Source: Oceanicola granulosus HTCC2516
Lineage (GTDB): Bacteria; Pseudomonadota; Alphaproteobacteria; Rhodobacterales; Rhodobacteraceae
Assembly: GCF_000153305.1 (NCBI RefSeq)
Contig: NZ_CH724108.1
Location: forward strand, 596,349-660,348
DNA length: 64,000 nucleotides
Direction of reading: 5' to 3'
Both the position numbers and the translations under genes were made by a program. The notes below the pieces were generated by a model, which worked only from the letters and a program-made list of their open reading frames with translations, was not told the origin of the DNA and did no database searches. Below are positions 16,213-25,891 of the stretch, piece by piece (within the stretch, counting starts at the first letter, position 1; each line of letters starts with the position of its first letter).

Positions 16213-18635
16213 CCGCCGCCATGGCCGGTTTCTCCCGTCGCTGGGCGGCGCTCGTCGCCTGGCTCGCCCTGTCGCTGACCCTGCTCGCGGGCGCCGCGGC
16301 GGCGCAGAGCCTCGCGCCCGACTACGAGGCGTGGGAAAGCGTCGCGGTGCGCGCCGAGGAGGCGGTGGAGACGGGCGGGGCCTCCACCTTCGCCTTCGAG
16401 CGGCTGCGCGCCGAGCTCGCCGGGTGGCGCGACGACTTCCTCGACGCGCAAGCGATAAACGCCGCGCGCATCGACACCGTCGAGTCCCAGCTCGCGGCAC
16501 TGGGCGAGCCGCCCGGCGAGGACGAGCCGGCCGAGGAGCCGCGTATCGCCGAGCGCCGCCGGGCGCTGCAGGCGCAGCTCGGCGAGCTGCGCGCCCCGGT
16601 CCAGCTCGCACAGGAGGCCCATACCCGCGCCACCGGGCTGATCGGCGAGATCGACGCCACCGTGCGCGCCCGCCAGGCCCGCTCGCTCGGCGCGCAGGGG
16701 CCGCTGCCGCTCAACCCGGCGAACTGGCCCGAGGCGGCGGGTGCGGTGCAGGACGGCGTCACCGAGCTGGTCGCCGAGGTGAGCACCGGCCTCGACAGCG
16801 ACGCCCGCCGCCAGACCCTGCGCCGCGAGCTGCCGGCGATTCTCGTGTTCCTGCTGCTCGCCTTCGTGCTGCTCGCGCGCGGCCAGATCTGGGTGCGCCG
16901 GCTGGCGCGGCGGGTGTCGCGGCCGGGGACGCGCAAGGCGTCGGTGCTGTCGTTCTTCGTCTCGCTCGGGCTGATCGCGGTGCCCTTCGCGGGCCTGCTG
17001 GCGCTGTTCGCGGCCGCCACGGCGACCACCCTCACCGGACTGCGCGGCGACGCGGTGCTCGCCGCGCTGCCGCTCGGCGGGCTCGTGGTGCTGCTCGCCC
17101 ACTGGCTCGCCGAGCGCTACTTCCCCGACGGCGAGGGCCGCACCGGCCCGCTCGACCTGGCCGAGGCCACCCGCCGCCAGGCGCACTGGCTGACGACGCT
17201 GCTGGGATGGATCGTCGGGCTGACGCTGATCGGGCGCAACTTCCTGCTGGTCAACGACACCAGCACCGCCGCCTACGCGGTGCTGATGTTCCCCGTCGCC
17301 GTCGCGCTGGGGCTGATCCTGTTCCAGTTCGGCCGGCTCCTCGCCGGCGCGGCGCAGGCCGAGGGCGAGGAGCCGGGCACGACCCAGTTCCGCGGCCGGA
17401 TCGTCGTGGTGCTGGGGCGGCTCGTCACCATCGTCGGCGTCGTCGGGCCGCTGCTCGCCGCCTTCGGCTTCGACACCGCCGCGTGGGAGCTTCTGCGCTC
17501 CACCGCCTACAGCCTCGCGGTGCTCGGCCTGGTGGTGCTGCTGCAGCGGCTGGTGTTCGACATCTACGTGCTCATCGTCGGCAGCGAGACCGCCGCCGAC
17601 AGCGCGCTGCTGCCGGTGCTGCTGGCGCTCGGGCTGATCCTCGTGGCGCTGCCGCTGCTGGCGCTGATCTGGGGCGCGCGGGTGGCCGACCTCACCGAGA
17701 TCTGGACCCGCTTCCGCACCGGCTTCTCCATCGGCGACTCGCGCCTGTCGCCGACCACGATCCTGACGCTGCTGCTCGTCTTCACCATCGGCTACATGGC
17801 CACCCGCGCGGTGCAGGGCGCGCTGCGCAGCATGATCCTTCCGCGCACTCGGCTCGACGCGGGCGGGCAGGACGCGGCCGTCTCGGGGATCGGCTATGTC
17901 GGCATCATCGTCGCCGCGCTGGTGGCGATCACCTCGGCCGGGATCGATCTCTCCAACCTCGCGCTGATCGCCGGTGCGCTCACCGTCGGGATTTCGTTCG
18001 GCCTGCAGAACATCGTGTCGAACTTCGTCAGCGGCATCATCCTGCTGATCGAGCGGCCGATCAGCCAGGGCGACTGGATCCAGGTCGGCGACGAGATGGG
18101 CTACGTGCGCGACATCTCGATCCGCTCGACCCGGATCGAGACCTTCGACCGCACCGACGTGATCGTGCCGAACTCCGACCTCGTCTCGGGCAAGGTCACC
18201 AACTGGACCCGCGGCAACTCGGTGGGACGGATCATCCTGCCGATCGGCGTCGCCTACGGCACCGACACCCAGAAGGTCTCGGACGTGCTGCTCAACATCG
18301 CCCGCGCGCACCCGATGGTGCTGCACAATCCCGAGCCCTACGTGCTGTTCCACGGCTTCGGCGACAACTCGATGAACTTCGAGATCCGTGCCATCCTGCG
18401 CGACGTGAACTGGATCCTGTCGGTGCAGACCGAGATGAACCACGCCATCGCCAAGCGCTTCGCCGAGGAGGGGATCGAGATTCCGTTCCCGCAGCGCGAC
18501 CTCTGGGTGCGCAACCCCGAGGCGCTGCGGGGCGGCGGCGAGACCGGCGGCCGCTCGACGCAGGGCCAGTCGGGCGACTGGCAGGCGGCGCTGAAGGGCG
18601 AGCGGCCCGACGTGATCAGGGGGGAGGAAGGATGA
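16209..18635 (+). CDS. DUF3772-MscS mechanosensitive channel family protein
   Basis: The 808-residue protein begins with a signal peptide (LVAWLALSLTLLAGAAAAQ). A periplasmic, coiled-coil-prone DUF3772 region follows at about 30-200, then about ten membrane helices. The MscS core lies near residues 560-720, with the pore segment ALTVGISFGLQNIVSNFVSG and the beta-domain motif GDWIQVGDEMGYVRDISIRS. Such channels release solutes on osmotic downshock. The open frame extends far upstream inside cysK, but the ATG at 16209 overlaps the cysK stop and starts the signal peptide. Its own stop overlaps the alaX start by 4 bases. Confidence 0.9.
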   Translation: MTAAMAGFSRRWAALVAWLALSLTLLAGAAAAQSLAPDYEAWESVAVRAEEAVETGGASTFAFERLRAELAGWRDDFLDAQAINAARIDTVESQLAALGEPPGEDEPAEEPRIAERRRALQAQLGELRAPVQLAQEAHTRATGLIGEIDATVRARQARSLGAQGPLPLNPANWPEAAGAVQDGVTELVAEVSTGLDSDARRQTLRRELPAILVFLLLAFVLLARGQIWVRRLARRVSRPGTRKASVLSFFVSLGLIAVPFAGLLALFAAATATTLTGLRGDAVLAALPLGGLVVLLAHWLAERYFPDGEGRTGPLDLAEATRRQAHWLTTLLGWIVGLTLIGRNFLLVNDTSTAAYAVLMFPVAVALGLILFQFGRLLAGAAQAEGEEPGTTQFRGRIVVVLGRLVTIVGVVGPLLAAFGFDTAAWELLRSTAYSLAVLGLVVLLQRLVFDIYVLIVGSETAADSALLPVLLALGLILVALPLLALIWGARVADLTEIWTRFRTGFSIGDSRLSPTTILTLLLVFTIGYMATRAVQGALRSMILPRTRLDAGGQDAAVSGIGYVGIIVAALVAITSAGIDLSNLALIAGALTVGISFGLQNIVSNFVSGIILLIERPISQGDWIQVGDEMGYVRDISIRSTRIETFDRTDVIVPNSDLVSGKVTNWTRGNSVGRIILPIGVAYGTDTQKVSDVLLNIARAHPMVLHNPEPYVLFHGFGDNSMNFEIRAILRDVNWILSVQTEMNHAIAKRFAEEGIEIPFPQRDLWVRNPEALRGGGETGGRSTQGQSGDWQAALKGERPDVIRGEEG

Positions 18636-19345
18636 GCGAGCTGCTGTTTCTCGAGGACGCCTACCTGCGCGACGCCGACGCCGAGGTGACCGCGCTGACC
18701 GAGGAGGGCGGGGTGGTGCTGGACCGGACCATCTTCTACGCCACCGGCGGCGGCCAGCCCGGCGACAGCGGCCGGCTCTCCTGGGACGGCGGCGCGATCG
18801 AGATCGCGACGACGGTGAAGGGCGCGGACGGCGACGTGGTGCTCGTCCCCGCCGAGCCCGCGCCGCTGCCGCCCGCGGGGGCGCGGGTGCGCCAGGAGCT
18901 GGACTGGGAGCGCCGCCACCGGCACATGCGCGTCCACACGGCGCTGCACCTGCTGTCGGTCGCCATCCCGCTGCCCGTCACCGGCGGCAGCATCACCGCC
19001 GAGAAGGGCCGGCTCGACTTCGACATGCCCGACGCCCCCGCCCGCGACGGCATCGAGGCGGCGCTGGCCCGGATGGTGGCGGCCGACCTGCCGGTGAGCG
19101 CCGAGTGGATCACCGAGGGCGAGCTCGACGCCCGCCCCGACCTGGTCAAGACCCTGCGCGTCCAGCCCCCGCGCGGCACCGGCCGGGTGCGGCTGGTGCG
19201 GATCGGGCAGGGGGCGGACACGCTCGACCTGCAGCCCTGCGGCGGCACCCACGTCGCCTCCACGGGTGAGATCGGCGCGCTGCGGCTCGGCAAGGTCGAG
19301 AAGAAGGGCCGCCAGAACCGACGCGTGAGCCTGTTGCTCGATTGA
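18632..19345 (+). CDS. Alanyl-tRNA editing protein AlaX
   Basis: The 237-residue protein is a free-standing trans-editing domain. It has the zinc ligands HTALH (near residue 104) and CGGTH (near 209), and TIFYATGGGQPGDSG at the N-terminus as in AlaRS. AlaX proteins hydrolyse Ser-tRNA(Ala) or Gly-tRNA(Ala) mischarged by AlaRS. The start overlaps the previous stop (ATGA) and has GGGGGAGGAAGG before it, so it is translated as part of the cysK operon. Confidence 0.92.
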   Translation: MSELLFLEDAYLRDADAEVTALTEEGGVVLDRTIFYATGGGQPGDSGRLSWDGGAIEIATTVKGADGDVVLVPAEPAPLPPAGARVRQELDWERRHRHMRVHTALHLLSVAIPLPVTGGSITAEKGRLDFDMPDAPARDGIEAALARMVAADLPVSAEWITEGELDARPDLVKTLRVQPPRGTGRVRLVRIGQGADTLDLQPCGGTHVASTGEIGALRLGKVEKKGRQNRRVSLLLD

Positions 19346-19394
19346 GCCGGTGTCGCCTATCCTCGGAAGGCCAAGGCGCTGAGGAGGTCGGGCG

Positions 19395-19997
19395 ATGAGA
19401 TTGACCGGAGCACTCGCGGTGATGCTGGCGCTCGTGGCCGCGCCGGCGGCGGCGCAGCAGTTCGAGACCTGCGAGAAGGTCGAGCGCGACGCGGTGCTCG
19501 AGGCGCTCGCGGGGGCGGAGAAGGTGGTGCTGCGCGCGGCGGTCTCCGTCGGCGACACGCCGGAATACCGCCGCTGGTTCGGCCCCTACAGCAAGGAGAA
19601 CGCGGCGGTGGTGCGGGCAGCGTTCAAGTCGATCCACATCGCGATCCGCGACGCCGAGATCAAGATCGTGTGCGCCAACATCGGCGAGGAGGATTGCGAC
19701 CGCCAGATGTACGCCAACGTCTGGAGCCACGATCACTACCGCATCAACCTCTGCCCGGCCTTCTTTTCCATGCCGCGCATGTACGCCTTCCCGCAGGGGT
19801 CGGAGGAGATGGAGAACGGCAGCCGCGAGGGGACGATCATCCACGAGATGAGCCACTTCGACGTCGTCGCCCGCACCGACGACATCTGCTACTCCCGCTC
19901 CGCCTGCTCAGACCGCGCCCTGCGCCGCCAGGAAGTCCTGATCCGAAACGCCGACAGCTACCAGTACTTCGCCGAGGACATCTCCTACCTGCCGTGA
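19395..19997 (+). CDS. Secreted M35-like (deuterolysin/aspzincin) metallopeptidase
   Basis: The 200-residue protein has a signal peptide (MRLTGALAVMLALVAAPAAAQ) and the zinc-binding HEMSH at residues 150-154. A downstream TDDICY (161-166) fits the TxDxxY motif that supplies the third, aspartate ligand in aspzincins. Several cysteines (CEKV, CANI, CDRQ, CPAF, CYSRSAC) suggest disulfides. It probably cleaves proteins outside the cytoplasm. The role is inferred from the motif; this is a small member without a visible propeptide. Confidence 0.82.
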   Translation: MRLTGALAVMLALVAAPAAAQQFETCEKVERDAVLEALAGAEKVVLRAAVSVGDTPEYRRWFGPYSKENAAVVRAAFKSIHIAIRDAEIKIVCANIGEEDCDRQMYANVWSHDHYRINLCPAFFSMPRMYAFPQGSEEMENGSREGTIIHEMSHFDVVARTDDICYSRSACSDRALRRQEVLIRNADSYQYFAEDISYLP

Positions 19998-20078
19998 GCG
20001 GGACCCGGAGCGAAACGCTTTCTCGCTACGCCCCTCTCCGGTTGCGCGCCACGCCGTCCGCGTGCCCGCCCGGCCCCC

Positions 20079-20207
20079 GCCGGGCAGCGCCGGCCCGCCC
20101 CCACGGGGCGGCGCTTCTGGCGATGCAGTTCCGGAGCACGCGCGGCAGGGGCTTTGGAGACGTCGGGCAGCAGCCAGACCCCGCCCCTCGGGCCGGCGCT
20201 GCCCGGC
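20079..20207. repeat. 19-bp perfect inverted repeat around a 91-bp spacer in a convergent gap
   Basis: GCCGGGCAGCGCCGGCCCG (20079-20097) has its exact reverse complement at 20189-20207. The right arm is followed by TTAC, so on the minus strand it reads GTAAGCCGGGC, close to the GTAGGCCGGGC head of the REP elements. The repeat fills most of the 281-bp gap between the convergent M35 and CRTAC1 genes (19998-20278), which contains no ORF I can support. It may be a diverged REP pair or a transcription-ending structure. Confidence 0.6.
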
Positions 20208-20278
20208 TTACGTCGTGCCGGACCTCGTGCCGGCCGGCTCCGGTCGCAGGCGGCCCTCAGCAGTCCTGCCCGGCTCCG

Positions 20279-21841
20279 TCAGCGCGCGGCGGCCTCGGCC
20301 ACCGGCTCCATGCCCCGCTCCAGCAGCCAGAACCGCCCCGGCCCGAGCGCCCGCCACGGGCCAATCTCCCCGTCGGGCCAGCGCACCCGCGCGCGCACCT
20401 CCTCGGCACTGCCCAGCCCGAAATGCGCGTGGCCCGCCTGGCCCCCGGCGTGGCCGCCGCCGACCTGCACCTCGCGGAACCAGGTCCGCCCGCCCGCCTC
20501 CAGCTCGATCCGCGCGCCCACCGCGAAGCGGTTGCCGCCGGGCTGCGCCAGGCGCAGCGCGACCCAGCCGCCCGCGTCCGGGGTGACGTTCTCGTGGAGC
20601 TTCATCGGCGCGCGGCGCTGGACCACCACGAGGTCGAGCCGCCCGTCGCGGTTGAGGTCGGCGAGCGCCGCGCCGCGGCCGCGCGCGCCGGAGGCCACGC
20701 CGGCCACGCTCGCGCGCTCGACGAAGCGGCCGTCGGGCTGCTGCATGAGCAGGTTGTCGGGGTCGAACTCCGCCATGTCCGGCATCTGGTTGACGTTGCC
20801 CTTGGCGATGAACAGGTCGTCCCGCCCGTTGTTGTCCACGTCGCCGAACTCCACGTGCCACCCGGTGCTGGGCCGTCCCTCGTCGCCCGTGTGGGGCCGG
20901 TGCGCCGTGGTGCCGCGCGCGAAGGCGATCGAGGCGAAGCGCGGCGCGGCGCCGTCGCCCTGCAGTTCGTAGAGCTTCTGGTCGGCCATGCTCGTGACGG
21001 CGATCTCGGGGCGGGCGTCGCCGGTGATGTCGCGCGCGGCGAGGCCCATGCCCCAGAGCATCTGCCGCTCCCAGCCCTCCTCGGCCCGCCACTCCGCCAG
21101 CCGGGGCCAGACGCGGAACAGCTGCTCCTGCCCGTCGCGGACATAGTAGTGCCGGTCGTTGCTGATCCAGAGGTCGGGCGTGCCGCGCCCGCTCCAGTCG
21201 GTGAACAGCATCGCCAAGGTGCAATGGCCGGGGGCAATGATCTCCGGCGTGCCGTAGCCGTCGGCCTCGGGGCGAAACAGCTGGTGGGTGTCGCAGGTGC
21301 CGAACGGGCCGGCCGGGTCGTCGCGGTCGACGTAGTTGCCCACGGCGAGAGTCGGGCGCTCGTCGCCCGGGCCCCAGGCGGCGGCGAAGGCGGTGCTCCA
21401 GCCGTCGCCGGGCGCGATGCCGAGCGCCGCCTCGGCGCGCTCGAAGCGGCAGCCGCCGAGGCCGCGCAGCACGGCGTTGGGGCCGGAGCGGAGCACGAAC
21501 AGGTCGAGCCGCCCGTCGCCGTCGAGATCGAGCGGGTAGGCGCCTGTGACGTCCGTCAGCGCCGCCTCGGGCGCGTCGGCGAGGCCGAAGGCGGGCGGCG
21601 CGCCGGCCCTGGCGGTGCGGTTGACGAACAGCCGCGCCGGGCCCGCGCCGCCGGCGGCGTAGAGGTCGAGGTAGCCGTCGTCGTCACAGTCGAACACCGC
21701 GACGCCGCCGCCGACATAGAACGCCCAGTCGCCGTCGTAGACGTGGGCGACGGGCAGCGCCTCCGTCAGGTCGCGGAACGCCGGCTCACCCGCCGCCGGG
21801 GCGGCGAGCAGGGCGAGGGCGGCGGCGAGGGCGCGGCGCAT
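20279..21841 (-). CDS. Secreted CRTAC1-type FG-GAP/ASPIC-UnbV repeat protein
   Basis: The 520-residue protein has a signal peptide (MRRALAAALALLAAPAAG). It carries several calcium-binding FG-GAP/VCBS blades: DCDDDGYLDLYA, DLDGDGRLDLFV, DVDNNGRDDLFIAKG and DLNRDGRLDLVVV. A C-terminal ASPIC/UnbV domain (FREVQVGGGHAGGQAGHAHFG) follows. The fold is a beta-propeller. Bacterial members are extracellular and lack a proven function; cell-surface or matrix contacts are likely. It ends an apparent two-gene unit with the aldo/keto reductase upstream (7-bp gap). Confidence 0.88.
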   Translation of the reverse strand: MRRALAAALALLAAPAAGEPAFRDLTEALPVAHVYDGDWAFYVGGGVAVFDCDDDGYLDLYAAGGAGPARLFVNRTARAGAPPAFGLADAPEAALTDVTGAYPLDLDGDGRLDLFVLRSGPNAVLRGLGGCRFERAEAALGIAPGDGWSTAFAAAWGPGDERPTLAVGNYVDRDDPAGPFGTCDTHQLFRPEADGYGTPEIIAPGHCTLAMLFTDWSGRGTPDLWISNDRHYYVRDGQEQLFRVWPRLAEWRAEEGWERQMLWGMGLAARDITGDARPEIAVTSMADQKLYELQGDGAAPRFASIAFARGTTAHRPHTGDEGRPSTGWHVEFGDVDNNGRDDLFIAKGNVNQMPDMAEFDPDNLLMQQPDGRFVERASVAGVASGARGRGAALADLNRDGRLDLVVVQRRAPMKLHENVTPDAGGWVALRLAQPGGNRFAVGARIELEAGGRTWFREVQVGGGHAGGQAGHAHFGLGSAEEVRARVRWPDGEIGPWRALGPGRFWLLERGMEPVAEAAAR

Positions 21842-21848
21842 GGCGGCC

Positions 21849-22817
21849 TCAGCCGGGCTTGTAGACCCGCTCGGCCTCCGGGTCGCTGGTGTCGTAGGGC
21901 AAGGCGGCGAGCTCTTCCCAGAGCGCCTCCGGCACCTCCTGCGCGGCCCAGTCGCAGGTCTGCTGGACCCGTTCGGGGCGCGACACGCCGACCATCGTGG
22001 AGGTGATGCGCGGGTCGCGCATGGAGAATTGCAGCGCCGCGACGCCGATCTGCACGCCGTGGCGCGCGCAGACCTCCTCGATGGCGCGCACCGGGGCGAG
22101 CTGGTCCTCGCTGGCCTCCTGGTAGGTGATGCGGGGGCTGTTGGCGCTGCCCTTGGCGAGGATGCCGCTGGCGTAGGGCGCGGCGTTGAAGATCGCGACG
22201 CCGCGGGCGTGGGCTTCGTCGTAGAGGGTGTCGGCGTTGCGATTGAGCAGGGTGAAGCGGTTGTGGTTGATGAGCGTGTCGTACTCGCGCTCCGCCAGCA
22301 GCCTGCGCGTCAGCTCGACCTCGCCCATCGCCAGCCCCACCGCGTCGGTCAGGCCCTCTTCCTTCATCCGGAACAGCTCGTCGAGCGCGCCGCCGTGGCG
22401 GGTGATCTCGTCGAGGTCGGCGGCGTGCTCCGGGTCGTGCAGGTGCAGCATGTGGACCTTGTCGAGGCCGAGCGCCTCGAGGCTCTGCTCGAGCGACCGC
22501 CGCGCCTGCGCGCCGTCGAAGCGGCCGGTCTCGAAGTGGCGGTCGAGCTTGGTCGACACGAGCACGCCCTCGGGCAGCCCGCCGCGCTCGCGGATCACCT
22601 GGCCGATGCGCTCCTCGCTGCGGCCGTGGCCGTAGATGCGGGCGGTGTCGAGGAAGCTCGGGCTCTGGTCGAAGATCGCCTGCACCGTCGCCTGGGCGCG
22701 CTCGGCGTCGACACCGTAGCCGTAGGTGTCGGGCATGTCGCCGAGCGGCGAGGTGCCGAAGCAGAGGTCGGGGATCGGGTAGGGCAGCCGCTTGTTTACC
22801 TTGGTGCCGATGGTCAT
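21849..22817 (-). CDS. Aldo/keto reductase
   Basis: The 322-residue NAD(P)-dependent oxidoreductase has the family's catalytic Asp and Tyr in FLDTARIYGHGRSEERIG (about 56-73), Lys in VSTKLDRHF and His in LHLHDPEHA. The sequence is closest to the D-threo-aldose/L-fucose 1-dehydrogenase branch (FGTSPLGDM near the start), so the substrate may be a free sugar. It is 7 bp from the CRTAC1 gene and divergent from copA across a 138-bp gap that holds the CueR-type promoter. Confidence 0.88.
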   Translation of the reverse strand: MTIGTKVNKRLPYPIPDLCFGTSPLGDMPDTYGYGVDAERAQATVQAIFDQSPSFLDTARIYGHGRSEERIGQVIRERGGLPEGVLVSTKLDRHFETGRFDGAQARRSLEQSLEALGLDKVHMLHLHDPEHAADLDEITRHGGALDELFRMKEEGLTDAVGLAMGEVELTRRLLAEREYDTLINHNRFTLLNRNADTLYDEAHARGVAIFNAAPYASGILAKGSANSPRITYQEASEDQLAPVRAIEEVCARHGVQIGVAALQFSMRDPRITSTMVGVSRPERVQQTCDWAAQEVPEALWEELAALPYDTSDPEAERVYKPG

Positions 22818-22894
22818 GTCGCTGGTCCCTCCTACTGCGTATCGCGGCGCAGCATAGGCATGGGAGACGGGGTTTCAATAAGTGAACAGCGCCC

Positions 22895-22925
22895 TTGACC
22901 CTCCAGTAACTGGAATCCTTATGTC
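22895..22925 (+). promoter_or_regulatory. CueR-type promoter/operator of copA
   Basis: TTGACC (22895-22900) and TATGTC (22920-22925) are separated by 19 bases, the stretched spacing typical of MerR-family activators. The spacer holds the dyad CCAGTAACTGG (22903-22913), where CueR would bind. It lies 30 bp upstream of copA, whose operon includes cueR. Confidence 0.8.
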
Positions 22926-22955
22926 TCCCGTGACACCAGTGAATCGGAGGCTGTC

Positions 22956-25481
22956 ATGGGCGAATATCACGAGGCGACGCTGGCGCTGGAGGGACTGTCC
23001 TGCGCGTCGTGCGTGGGCCGTGCCGAGCGGGCGCTGACGGCGCTCGAAGGCGTCGAGGCGGTCTCCGTCAATCTCGCGTCCGAGACGGCGCGGGTGCGGC
23101 TCGACGGGCCGGGACGGCTCGCGGAGGTCGCGGCGGCGCTGCGCGAGGCCGGCTACCCGGCGCGGCAGGCGACGGCGACGCTGGCGCTCGGGGGGATGTC
23201 CTGCGCGTCCTGCGTCGGGCGGGCCGAGCGGGCGCTGGCGCAGGTGCCGGGCGTCGTTTCGGCGGCGGTGAACCTCGCCGCCGAGACCGCCACCGTCAGC
23301 TACTTCGAAGGCACCACCGAGCCGGCCGCGCTCGCCGCGGCGGCGACGGCGGCGGGCTATCCGGCGCGCGTCGCGGGCGCGGAGGCGCAGGCCGAGCGGG
23401 GCGCGCGCAAGGCCGAGGAGGCCGCCGGCCTCGCGCGGCGCGTGGCGTTCGCCGGGGCGCTGGCTCTGCCGGTCGTGGTGCTCGCGATGGGCGCGCACCT
23501 GGTGCCGGGCTTCGGCGCGCTGATCGAGCGCGGGCTCGGGCAGCAGGCCGACTGGCTGATCCAGTTCGCGCTGACTTCGCTGATCTTGTTCGGCCCCGGT
23601 CGGCACTTCTTCACCAAGGGCCTCGCCGCGCTGGGCCGCGGCGCGCCCGACATGAACAGCCTCGTCGCGCTCGGCACGGGCGCGGCGTGGGGCTATTCCA
23701 CGTTCGCCACCTTCCTGCCCGGCCTGCTGCCCGAGGCGCTGCGGGCGGTCTATTTCGAGGCCGCCGCGGTGATCGTGGTGCTGATCCTCGTCGGCCGCTG
23801 GCTGGAGGCCCGCGCCAAGGGCCGCACCGGCGCGGCGATCGGCAAGCTCGTCGGGCTGCAGGCCCGCACCGCGCGGGTGGAGGCGGCGGACGGCGCGCTC
23901 GAGGAGCGGCCCGTCGAGGCGCTGCGGGCGGGCGACGTGCTCGTGGTGCGGCCGGGCGAACGCATCCCCACCGACGGCGAGGTGCTCGAGGGCGAGGGCC
24001 ACGTGGACGAGAGCATGATCACCGGCGAGCCGTTCCCCGTCGACAAGCGCGCGGGCGACGCCGTCACCGGCGGCACGGTCAACGGCGCGGGCGCGCTGCG
24101 GGTGCGGGCGACGCGCATCGGGGCGGAGACGACGCTCGCGCACATCATCCGCATGGTCGAGGAGGCGCAGGGCGCGCGGCTGCCGATCCAGGCGCTCGTG
24201 GACCGGGTGACGCTCTGGTTCGTGCCCGCCGTCATCGCCGTCGCAGCGCTGACGGTGCTGGGGTGGCTGCTGCTCGGCCCCGAGCCGGCGCTAACCCACG
24301 CGCTCGTCGCGGGGGTCTCGGTGCTGATCATCGCCTGTCCCTGCGCGATGGGTCTCGCGACGCCGTCCTCGATCATGGTCGGCACCGGGCGCGCGGCGCA
24401 GATGGGGGTGCTGTTCCGCAAGGGCGACGCGCTGCAGGCGCTGGCCTCGGTCGACGTGGTGGCGCTCGACAAGACCGGCACCGTGACCGAGGGGCGGCCC
24501 GAACTGGTCGACCTGGTGCTCGCCGAGGGCGTGACGCGGGAGGACATCCTCGGCCGCATCGCCGCCGCCGAGGCCCGCTCGGAGCACCCGGTGGCCGACG
24601 CGCTGGTGCGTGCGGCGCGGGCCGAGGGGCTGGCGGGGACGGACGTGTCCGCCTTCGAGGCGATCCCCGGCCACGGCATCTCGGCCGAGGTCGGCGGCTC
24701 GCGGCTGCTCGTCGGCACCGCGCGGCTGCTCGAGCGCGAGGGCATCGAGCCCGCGCCCTTCGCCGAGGCCGCCGCCGACCTCGCCCGGCGCGGCCGCACG
24801 CCGCTCTTCGCCGCGCTCGACGGCCGCCTCGCGGCGCTCGTGGGGGTGGCCGACCGGGTCAAGCCCGCCAGCCGCGCCGCCATCGCGGCGCTCAAGGCGG
24901 AAGGGCTCGAGGTGGCGATGATCACCGGCGACCGGCAGGAGACGGCCCAGGCCATCGCCGCCGAGACCGGCATCGACCACGTCGTCGCGGGCGTCCTGCC
25001 AGACGGCAAGGTCGCCGCGCTCGACAGGCTCAGGGCCGGCGGGCGCAAGGTGGCCTTCGTGGGCGACGGCATCAACGATGCGCCCGCGCTGGCCCACGCC
25101 GACGTCGGCATTGCCATCGGCACCGGCACCGACGTCGCCATCGAGAGCGCCGACGTGGTGCTGATGTCGGGCGACCTGCGCGGCGTCGTCGACGCCGCCG
25201 CCGTCTCGCGCCGGACCCTGGCCAACATCCGCCAGAACCTCGTCTGGGCCTTCGGCTACAACGTGGCGCTGATCCCGGTCGCGGCGGGGCTGCTCTACCC
25301 GGCGACGGGGCTCTTGCTGTCGCCGATGCTCGCCGCCGGCGCGATGGCGCTGTCGTCGGTCTTCGTGCTGAGCAACGCGCTCCGGCTGCGCCGCGTCGCG
25401 CCCGCCATGGCCGGGCGACCGGACGCCCCGGCTTCGCGCGCCGCCGCCGCCGCGCCGGCCCCGGTGGAGCAGGGCGCATGA
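22956..25481 (+). CDS. copA: Copper-exporting P1B-type ATPase
   Basis: The 841-residue protein has two N-terminal heavy-metal domains, each with a CASC motif (about residues 5-68 and 70-135). Eight membrane helices carry the CPC motif at 461-463, the phosphorylated D505 in DKTGTVT, the EHPVADAL motif and [16 protein letters not shown]. The helix 7 FGYN and helix 8 MALSS residues fit Cu(I)-specific PIB-1 pumps. It exports Cu(I) from the cytoplasm. The alanine-rich C-terminus is short. A CueR-type promoter precedes it and its stop overlaps cueR by 4 bases. Confidence 0.95.
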   Translation: MGEYHEATLALEGLSCASCVGRAERALTALEGVEAVSVNLASETARVRLDGPGRLAEVAAALREAGYPARQATATLALGGMSCASCVGRAERALAQVPGVVSAAVNLAAETATVSYFEGTTEPAALAAAATAAGYPARVAGAEAQAERGARKAEEAAGLARRVAFAGALALPVVVLAMGAHLVPGFGALIERGLGQQADWLIQFALTSLILFGPGRHFFTKGLAALGRGAPDMNSLVALGTGAAWGYSTFATFLPGLLPEALRAVYFEAAAVIVVLILVGRWLEARAKGRTGAAIGKLVGLQARTARVEAADGALEERPVEALRAGDVLVVRPGERIPTDGEVLEGEGHVDESMITGEPFPVDKRAGDAVTGGTVNGAGALRVRATRIGAETTLAHIIRMVEEAQGARLPIQALVDRVTLWFVPAVIAVAALTVLGWLLLGPEPALTHALVAGVSVLIIACPCAMGLATPSSIMVGTGRAAQMGVLFRKGDALQALASVDVVALDKTGTVTEGRPELVDLVLAEGVTREDILGRIAAAEARSEHPVADALVRAARAEGLAGTDVSAFEAIPGHGISAEVGGSRLLVGTARLLEREGIEPAPFAEAAADLARRGRTPLFAALDGRLAALVGVADRVKPASRAAIAALKAEGLEVAMITGDRQETAQAIAAETGIDHVVAGVLPDGKVAALDRLRAGGRKVAFVGDGINDAPALAHADVGIAIGTGTDVAIESADVVLMSGDLRGVVDAAAVSRRTLANIRQNLVWAFGYNVALIPVAAGLLYPATGLLLSPMLAAGAMALSSVFVLSNALRLRRVAPAMAGRPDAPASRAAAAAPAPVEQGA

Positions 25482-25891
25482 ACATCAGCGACGTCGCCCG
25501 CCGCGCCGGCCTGCCGGTCAAGACAATCCGCTACTACGAGGAGATCGGCCTCGTGCGGCCCGCGCGCGGCGCCAACGGCTACCGGGCCTTCGACGAGCGC
25601 GACCTGCACAAGCTCGCCTTCATCGGCCGCGCCCGCGCGCTCGGCTTCTCGGTGGAGGATTGCCGCGCGCTGCTGCGCCTCTACGAGGATACCGGCCGCG
25701 CCAGCGCCGAGGTCCGACAGCTCACCCGCGACCACCTCGCCGAGATCGACCGCAAGCTCGCCGAGCTGCAGCAGATGCGCGCCACGCTGGCCCGGCTCGT
25801 CGATGCCTGCGCGGGCGACGCGCGCCCAGACTGCCCGATCCTCGACGACCTCCGCGATCACGCCTTCCAGGCGCGCTCGGACGTCGAGTAG
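25478..25891 (+). CDS. cueR: Cu(I)-responsive MerR-family activator
   Basis: The 137-residue regulator has a MerR winged helix at the N-terminus ([25 protein letters not shown]), a dimerisation helix and the metal loop [10 protein letters not shown]111 and C119 are spaced as in CueR, the Cu(I)/Ag(I) sensor. It overlaps copA (ATGA) and so lies in the operon it is expected to activate. Its 3' end overlaps the convergent ion-channel gene by 34 bp. Confidence 0.93.
   Translation: MNISDVARRAGLPVKTIRYYEEIGLVRPARGANGYRAFDERDLHKLAFIGRARALGFSVEDCRALLRLYEDTGRASAEVRQLTRDHLAEIDRKLAELQQMRATLARLVDACAGDARPDCPILDDLRDHAFQARSDVE

Noticed and set aside
24640-24651. CGGACGTGTCCG in copA as a further member of the island palindrome family
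   Set aside because: It is a 12-bp palindrome without the A/T of the half-sites (GGAC-GT-GTCC spacing). Placed in the 14-bp pattern it does not reach 11 of 12 matches.
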